Source of the DNA: SZUA-309 sp965230005
GTDB lineage: Bacteria; Pseudomonadota; Gammaproteobacteria; Pseudomonadales; Azotimanducaceae
Reading direction: 5' to 3'
DNA length: 64,000 nucleotides
Assembly: GCA_965230005.1 (NCBI GenBank)
Contig: OZ245934.1
Location: 682,001-746,000, forward strand
This document shows positions 59,139 to 64,000 of the stretch, piece after piece. A program made the translations under genes and the position numbers. The notes under the pieces are model-generated. The model was not told the origin of the DNA. It made no database searches and saw nothing but the letters and a program-made list of their open reading frames with translations. Position 1 is the stretch's first letter. The number at the start of each line of letters is the position of its first letter.

Positions 59139-61039
59139 TGACTGCGAGCGCTCAACCTGAGGCTGATATCGAGGCGTATCTCGCCGAACAGGCCACGAAA
59201 ACGGAGCTGCGGTTTCTCACCTGCGGCAGCGTCGACGATGGCAAGAGCACGCTCATCGGCCGGCTTCTCTATGATTCCAAGCTCATCTTCGAGGACCAGC
59301 TGGCGTCCCTCGAGGCAGACAGCCGCAAGGTCGGCACCCAGGGCGAGAACATCGATCTGGCGCTCCTAGTTGACGGTCTCGCGGCGGAACGGGAGCAGGG
59401 CATCACCATCGACGTGGCCTACCGGTTCTTTGCCACGGACAAACGCAAGTTTGTGGTTGCAGATACGCCGGGCCACGAGCAGTACACGCGCAACATGGCC
59501 ACCGGGGCATCCAATGCCGAGCTTGCCGTCATCCTCATTGACGCCCGCAAAGGCGTGCTCACGCAGACGAAACGGCACAGCTTCATCGTCTCCCTGTTCG
59601 GTATCAGCGAAGTGGTGCTGGCGGTCAACAAGATGGACCTCGTCGACTACGACGAAGCCGTCTTCAACGACATTGTCGAAGAGTATCGGCACTTTGCCGC
59701 GGCACTGGGCGATATTCGTATCACCCCGATCCCGGTCTCGGCCCTCGAGGGCGACAATGTCATGACCCGGAGCGAAAAGACGTCCTGGTATGAGGGGCCT
59801 ACTCTGCTTGAGTACCTGGAGACGGTGCAGGTCGACGAGACGCTGGGCGGTCAGCCCTTCCGTCTGCCGGTGCAATGGGTAAATCGGCCGAATCTCGATT
59901 TCCGAGGCTTTTCGGGCACGATTGCCGGCGGTAGGGTCCGTCCGGGTGATGCCATCCGGGTGCTGCCATCTGGTCAGACCAGTGAAGTAAGCCGCATTGT
60001 CACTTACGACGGCGACCTTGAAGAAGCTGGCCCGAACGAAGCCGTGACGTTGGTGCTCACCGACGAGATCGACATCAGTCGTGGTGACGTGATCACCGCC
60101 GCCCAGGCGCCGAGTCAGGTCTCCGATCAGTTCGCCGTCCACCTGCTCTGGATGAGCGACACGCCGCTTTATCCCGGGCGTCAGTACTACCTGAAGTCCG
60201 CGGCAAGAACGGTGCCTTGTGTGGTCACCGACCTGAAGCACAAGGTGAATGTAAACACCCTCGAACAGTTGCCGGCGAAGTCCCTCGAACTCAACGAAGT
60301 GGGCGTTGGCAACCTGAGTCTGTCGGACCGGATTGCCTTCGATCCGTATCTGGAAAACCATGGCCTGGGCAGTTTCATTCTCATCGACCGGCAGAGCTTC
60401 GATACGGTGGGAGTGGGGCTCATCGACTTCTCCCTGCGCCGGGCGGACAACGTCCACTGGCAGGCTCTGAGTGTCGACAAAGGGCATCGCAGCGCGCTCA
60501 AGCACCAGAAGCCTTGCCTGATCTGGTTCACGGGACTGTCGGGTTCCGGTAAGTCGACGATCGCCAACCTCCTCGAGTCCCGCCTGCATGACGCCCATCG
60601 GCACACCTACGTCCTCGATGGTGACAACGTGCGCCACGGACTCAATCGGGACATCGGCTTTACGGAAGCGGATCGGGTCGAAAACATCCGCCGGGTCGGG
60701 GAAGTCGGCAAGCTCATGGTCGATGCGGGTCTGATCACGCTGGCCTCCTTCATCTCCCCCTTCGCTAACGAACGGCGCATGGTGCGTGATCTGCTTGACG
60801 ATGACGAATTCATCGAGGTCTTTGTAGATACCCCACTGGAGGTCTGCGAAGCGCGGGACCCGAAGGGGCTCTATCGAAAAGCGCGGGCTGGGGAGATCGC
60901 CAATTTCACCGGTGTCGAGCAGGATTACGAACCGCCCGAAAACCCGGATGTCGTTATTCGCACCGTGGAAACGACGCCGGAAGCAGCGGCCGAACAGATC
61001 CTTGATTACTTGGAGGCTCGCGGCTTCCTCAACGTCTGA
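59138..61039 (+). CDS. cysNC: Bifunctional CysN-CysC (sulfate adenylyltransferase GTPase + APS kinase)
   Basis: A 633-residue fusion. Residues 1 to about 450 are the CysN GTPase: P-loop GSVDDGKST near 30, DTPGHEQYTRNM near 110, NKMDLVD near 164. Residues from about 455 are APS kinase: GLSGSGKST near 467, DGDNVRHGLNRD near 490, FVDTPLEVCEARDPKGLY near 565. GTP hydrolysis drives sulfate adenylation by CysD, and the kinase then gives PAPS. The fusion is common in proteobacteria. All nucleotide motifs look intact. Confidence 0.95.
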   Translation: MTASAQPEADIEAYLAEQATKTELRFLTCGSVDDGKSTLIGRLLYDSKLIFEDQLASLEADSRKVGTQGENIDLALLVDGLAAEREQGITIDVAYRFFATDKRKFVVADTPGHEQYTRNMATGASNAELAVILIDARKGVLTQTKRHSFIVSLFGISEVVLAVNKMDLVDYDEAVFNDIVEEYRHFAAALGDIRITPIPVSALEGDNVMTRSEKTSWYEGPTLLEYLETVQVDETLGGQPFRLPVQWVNRPNLDFRGFSGTIAGGRVRPGDAIRVLPSGQTSEVSRIVTYDGDLEEAGPNEAVTLVLTDEIDISRGDVITAAQAPSQVSDQFAVHLLWMSDTPLYPGRQYYLKSAARTVPCVVTDLKHKVNVNTLEQLPAKSLELNEVGVGNLSLSDRIAFDPYLENHGLGSFILIDRQSFDTVGVGLIDFSLRRADNVHWQALSVDKGHRSALKHQKPCLIWFTGLSGSGKSTIANLLESRLHDAHRHTYVLDGDNVRHGLNRDIGFTEADRVENIRRVGEVGKLMVDAGLITLASFISPFANERRMVRDLLDDDEFIEVFVDTPLEVCEARDPKGLYRKARAGEIANFTGVEQDYEPPENPDVVIRTVETTPEAAAEQILDYLEARGFLNV

Positions 61040-61055
61040 TGCGGTCGAGTTTCTG

Positions 61056-61865
61056 ATGCATCTGGGTGTGACGCTTCGGAACATGGGCGACCAGTCGTCG
61101 CCTGAGCTACTGCTTGCCGGTGCCCGCGCGGCGGAGAACCGCGGTTTCGAGTCGCTCTGGATCACCGATCACATCGCTATTCCTCCGGACGATGCGGAGG
61201 GCAGCAACGGCCGCTATCTGGATCCGCTGGTCACACTGGGCGTGCTGGCAGGCGCGACGGCACGGATCAAACTCGGGACCGGCGTGCTCATCCTCCCTTA
61301 CCGTCCGGCGCTGCCAACGGCCAAGCAGGTTGCAACGCTGCAGGAGCTCTCGGAAGAGCGTCTGCTCCTCGGCGTGGGTATTGGCTGGATGGACCCCGAA
61401 TTCCGCGCCCTTGCCATCGACCGGCATCAGCGCGGACGGGACTCCGATGCCATCCTCGAGTTCCTGAACCGCTGTTTTACCAGTCCCGACGACGTCGTTG
61501 AGGCGCATGGCCAGGCATTTCTCTTCCGGCCCAATCCACCGACACCGCCGATCTATGTGGGTGGGCGCGCACCACATGCCCTCGAGCGGGCTTTGCGCCA
61601 TGATGCGGGCTGGCTGCCGATGGTCGGAAAGCCGGAACAGCTCGAGGGCGATCTCGAACGTTTTCGCACGCTCGCGGCAGAAGCCGGTAAAGCTGCCGGT
61701 CCCGTAACGGTGCTCGGTGGACTGCCTCTCGAGCGTCCCGACGAGGCCCGCTCCCGGGTGCAGGCGTACCGCGATCTCGGCGTCGAGCGACTGGTCTGCG
61801 CGCTGCGCTACGACACCATCGCTGAGTACGAACGCCAGCTCGATAGCATCGCCCAACTGGTCTGA
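61056..61865 (+). CDS. Luciferase-like (LLM) oxidoreductase
   Basis: A 269-residue protein of the bacterial luciferase-like fold, F420- or FMN-dependent branch. It shows FESLWITDHIAIP near 30, the strand GTGVLILPYRPALPTAKQVAT near 75, LLLGVGIGWMDPEF near 103, and PPIYVGGRAPHALERAL near 163. The cofactor cannot be decided by eye. ATG 61056 is 17 bases after cysNC, so it may share its transcript. Substrate unknown. Confidence 0.85.
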   Translation: MHLGVTLRNMGDQSSPELLLAGARAAENRGFESLWITDHIAIPPDDAEGSNGRYLDPLVTLGVLAGATARIKLGTGVLILPYRPALPTAKQVATLQELSEERLLLGVGIGWMDPEFRALAIDRHQRGRDSDAILEFLNRCFTSPDDVVEAHGQAFLFRPNPPTPPIYVGGRAPHALERALRHDAGWLPMVGKPEQLEGDLERFRTLAAEAGKAAGPVTVLGGLPLERPDEARSRVQAYRDLGVERLVCALRYDTIAEYERQLDSIAQLV

Positions 61866-61866
61866 G

Positions 61867-62637
61867 ATGCTGTTCCGACTGGCGAGCCGGATGCTGGCGA
61901 CCCAACAGCCACAGCTGGCGGCGGCGGACGGCGCACGCCTGACGCGGATCGGCGAAGATGCCTGGGTGGCAGATCGAAATCTGCTCTACGGTGCTCGTGG
62001 CCGGCAGCCTTTGCCCCTGCGCATGGTGGTCCTGAGAGACCCGGCCGGGAACCTCACACTCTATTCACCGCTCGGACTGGATCCAGGTACCACCGAAGCG
62101 CTCGATGGCCTCGGCACGGTTCGAAGACTCATTGTCCCGAACCGCTTCCATACGCTCTTCGTTGGCACTGTTGCAGGCAGCTACCCGCAGGCGGAACTTC
62201 TGTTCCCGACCTGGGACGCCGGCCTGCGGGCGCGGTTCGGCGATCGATCGAGTACCGTCAGAGCGGTCGCGAGTGTGGCACCCGGTCTCGAGGTGAGGGC
62301 GGTTCGGCTGAGGGACGGACTCGATGAGCTGGTGCTCTATCACGACGCGAGCGAACTCCTTGCCGTGGGTGATCTGCTTTTCAACCTGCAGGTAAACCCG
62401 CAACAGCTCAGCCCCGCGAGTCGGCTGATCCATCGTCTGAACGGGATCGGACAGCGTCCGGCGCTGTCCCGGCTGCAGCGGCTTCTGTTGCTCAAGGACC
62501 GTGCAGAACTCGGAGGGTTCTACCGCTGGGCCCTGGGCAAACCCTTCTCCCAGATCAGCATGGCCCATGGTCAACTGATCGCGTCCGACGCCCGGGAGCA
62601 CTTCTATCAGCTCTTCTCCCCCTATGGCCGTGGCTGA
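61867..62637 (+). CDS. DUF4336-like protein
   Basis: A 256-residue protein whose N-terminal half resembles DUF4336: IGEDAWVADRNL near 29, LTLYSPLGLDPGTTEAL near 63, and VRRLIVPNRFHTLFVG near 85, the degenerate metallo-hydrolase-like core. The C-terminal half is helical with RLQRLLLLKDRAELGGF. ATG 61867 is one base after the LLM gene stop, so it is coupled to it. Function unknown. Confidence 0.7.
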   Translation: MLFRLASRMLATQQPQLAAADGARLTRIGEDAWVADRNLLYGARGRQPLPLRMVVLRDPAGNLTLYSPLGLDPGTTEALDGLGTVRRLIVPNRFHTLFVGTVAGSYPQAELLFPTWDAGLRARFGDRSSTVRAVASVAPGLEVRAVRLRDGLDELVLYHDASELLAVGDLLFNLQVNPQQLSPASRLIHRLNGIGQRPALSRLQRLLLLKDRAELGGFYRWALGKPFSQISMAHGQLIASDAREHFYQLFSPYGRG

Positions 62638-62673
62638 TCTCCTTGCGCTAGCATCGCGCGATCTTCAACCAGG

Positions 62674-63339
62674 TTGATTCTCTTGGAGTTCTCCAGCAAG
62701 TACCACGAAACGGCCTTTCCGGCTGAGTACGCAGATAAACACGGCGCCAGCGTGTTCCGCCGCCTGAATGACCGGCGTGAACAGCAGCTGCTGCGCCAGT
62801 GCCTGGCAGATCTCGGCGAGCTCGACAGCATTGCCGACATTGGCTGCGGCCCCGGTCGTTTCTGGCCGGTGATTACTGCTGCAACACCGCGACAGCATTA
62901 CGCCCTGGACGTGAGCCATGGGATGCTCGCCTATGCGCGGCAGCGCCATCAGGACGCCTCCGGGGAGAAATTCCGCCTTGCCGCTGGCAGCGTACTGGCC
63001 TTGCCGTTCTGTGACGAGGCCTTTGACTGTGTTGTTTCCATGCGACTCCTGCACCACTTCGGCGAACGCGAAACGCGGCGACGCGCCATGGCCGAACTGG
63101 CCAGAATCGCCCGGCGCTACCTCGTCGTTTCTCTCTGGACTGACGGCAATTACAAGGCCTGGCGCCGGCAGCGTCTCGAGGCACGACGCGGTCGGCGCGG
63201 CTACCAGAACCGCTTCGTCGTGCCACAGCGTGCGCTCGCGGCCGACTTCGCCGCGAGTGGCCTCAAGGTCATCGATCACCGCGATCTCATTCCCGGTTAT
63301 TCGCAGTGGCGCTACTACGTCTGTGAGGTTGCGCGATGA
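62674..63339 (+). CDS. Class I SAM-dependent methyltransferase
   Basis: A 221-residue methyltransferase starting at TTG 62674 (TTG 62683 is also possible). SAM motif IADIGCGPGRFW lies near 51-62, ALDVSHGML near 75, VLALPFCDEAFDCVVSMRL near 109, and LHHFGERE near 129: the small ubiE/menG-like layout. Its stop overlaps the start of the following kinase-like gene (ATGA), which suggests the two act on the same molecule, possibly an envelope glycolipid; that is inference. Confidence 0.8.
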   Translation: MILLEFSSKYHETAFPAEYADKHGASVFRRLNDRREQQLLRQCLADLGELDSIADIGCGPGRFWPVITAATPRQHYALDVSHGMLAYARQRHQDASGEKFRLAAGSVLALPFCDEAFDCVVSMRLLHHFGERETRRRAMAELARIARRYLVVSLWTDGNYKAWRRQRLEARRGRRGYQNRFVVPQRALAADFAASGLKVIDHRDLIPGYSQWRYYVCEVAR

Positions 63340-64000
63340 CGCAACCGGGCGCATCGCTCGAGTTTTCCTCACCAGCCTGGCAGGCGCGATTCAAAGCAGC
63401 AGGCCTCGACACGCTCGAGGCGTTATGGTCGCTCGAGGCTGAGGAAGTGGAGCCCGGCAACATGCGTCGGGGTGGGTGGAGCGCCGTCGTGCGCTTCGTC
63501 CTCGATGATGGCGGTGCCTTCTACCTGAAACGGCAGCAGGGTCATGGCTACCGGCAGTCGCACCCGCCCTTTGAACGCCGGCCGACGGTCGCCCGGGAGT
63601 GGGATGCGGTCCGTGAACTGAAGGCCGCGGAGATCGGTGTTGCCGAACCGGTTTGTCTGGGTGTCGATGGCGAGCGGGGGCTGCTCGTGTCCGTGGCCCT
63701 GGACGATTGGACGCCGCTCCCGGAAATGCTGCAGCGGCTCCTCGCCCTCAGTGATCAGCGGCGTCAACTCATTGAATGCCTCGCGCAGGATGTCCGTCGC
63801 ATTCACAACCTGGGTATCAGGCACAACTGTCTCTACGGACATCACATCCTCGTGCAGGAAGCACTCGGCAAAGGTGACGAGGAGCGCCCGTTCCGATATG
63901 CCTTCATCGACCTCGAAAAAGCTACCCCCACGCGACGCTGGGTGCGCGCTGCTATTGCGGACCTCAGCGCCCTGGATCGACACACGGACGATCTGAGCCA
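63336..64000 (+). CDS. InaA/WaaP-like lipopolysaccharide kinase family protein, 3' end outside window
   Basis: The frame starts at ATG 63336, coupled to the methyltransferase stop, and is open through the window end (221 codons visible). The kinase-like motifs are IRHNCLYGHHILV (catalytic-loop region) near 167-179 and FIDLEKATP (metal-binding Asp) near 198, and the N-lobe has FYLKRQQG near 68 with the ATP lysine. These match the InaA/WaaP family that phosphorylates lipid A core heptose or similar groups. The C-terminal part is not visible. Confidence 0.8.
   Translation, partial: MTQPGASLEFSSPAWQARFKAAGLDTLEALWSLEAEEVEPGNMRRGGWSAVVRFVLDDGGAFYLKRQQGHGYRQSHPPFERRPTVAREWDAVRELKAAEIGVAEPVCLGVDGERGLLVSVALDDWTPLPEMLQRLLALSDQRRQLIECLAQDVRRIHNLGIRHNCLYGHHILVQEALGKGDEERPFRYAFIDLEKATPTRRWVRAAIADLSALDRHTDDLS

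Noticed and set aside
59366..61165. 599-residue open frame antisense to cysNC
   Set aside because: Fully inside a gene with intact CysN and CysC motifs; composition is that of a reverse-frame shadow.

Overview
The window is high-GC DNA from a gammaproteobacterium, with dense gene packing and many overlapping start/stop pairs. That assignment rests on the gene content: a sufBCDS-A-T-E iron-sulfur operon, cysD with a fused cysNC, EpmC-type EF-P hydroxylase, an AlaA-type aminotransferase, MsrB, TusA, HipBA and a paired arsenosugar-type glycosyltransferase set. I cannot name the genus.

Positions 1-18350 are the right-hand part of a prophage with a short-tailed (podovirus) structural module resembling Bordetella phage BPP-1: portal (cut by the window start), small proteins, scaffold, major capsid, capsid cement, head-tail adaptor, tail hub/tube, a GNAT-like small protein, three internal or ejection-type proteins, a pectate-lyase-fold tailspike and two further appendage proteins that, unusually, carry Sec-type signal peptides. 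An opposite-strand operon of eight tiny, translationally coupled genes (16371-18140) follows. The prophage ends at a displaced tRNA 3' end (18323-18350), preceded by an 11-bp tandem repeat that looks like integrase arm sites. Integrase, terminase and recognisable lysis genes are not in the window.

From 18381 the DNA is chromosomal. 18381-26620 holds a VOC protein, a Tat-type dienelactone hydrolase, a DUF4242 protein, a methyltransferase, hipBA, secreted small proteins, the two arsenosugar-type glycosyltransferases and a PilZ protein with a Crp-like site upstream. 26201-32084 is the suf operon, with a strong match to a type 1 IscR site upstream of sufB.

The most interesting region is 32900-46625: twelve same-strand genes that look like an undescribed proton-motive-force-driven envelope machine. 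It has a MotA/TolQ/ExbB channel, two proteins joining an ExbD/TolR-like transmembrane helix to a von Willebrand A domain, a degenerate Hsp70/FtsA-like protein, a membrane-anchored PEGA-SUMF1 protein lacking the FGE cysteines, a membrane-anchored TPR-like protein, four lipoproteins (one a long Gln/Gly/Ser/Pro low-complexity chain), a small acidic exported protein and a periplasmic repeat protein ending in a TonB-C-like domain.

46958-52348 is a coupled run of seven housekeeping genes (tusA, gamma-glutamylcyclotransferase, epmC, 5'-3' exonuclease, LhgO-like oxidase, NAD-kinase-like, SAM methyltransferase) in which the last four start with GTG or TTG. 52419-58022 has alaA, msrB, an acyl-CoA synthetase and a spermidine-synthase-like pair split into membrane and catalytic proteins. 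58233-61039 is sulfate activation (cysD, cysNC). 61056-64000 holds a luciferase-like oxidoreductase, a DUF4336-like protein, a methyltransferase and an InaA/WaaP-like kinase cut by the window end.
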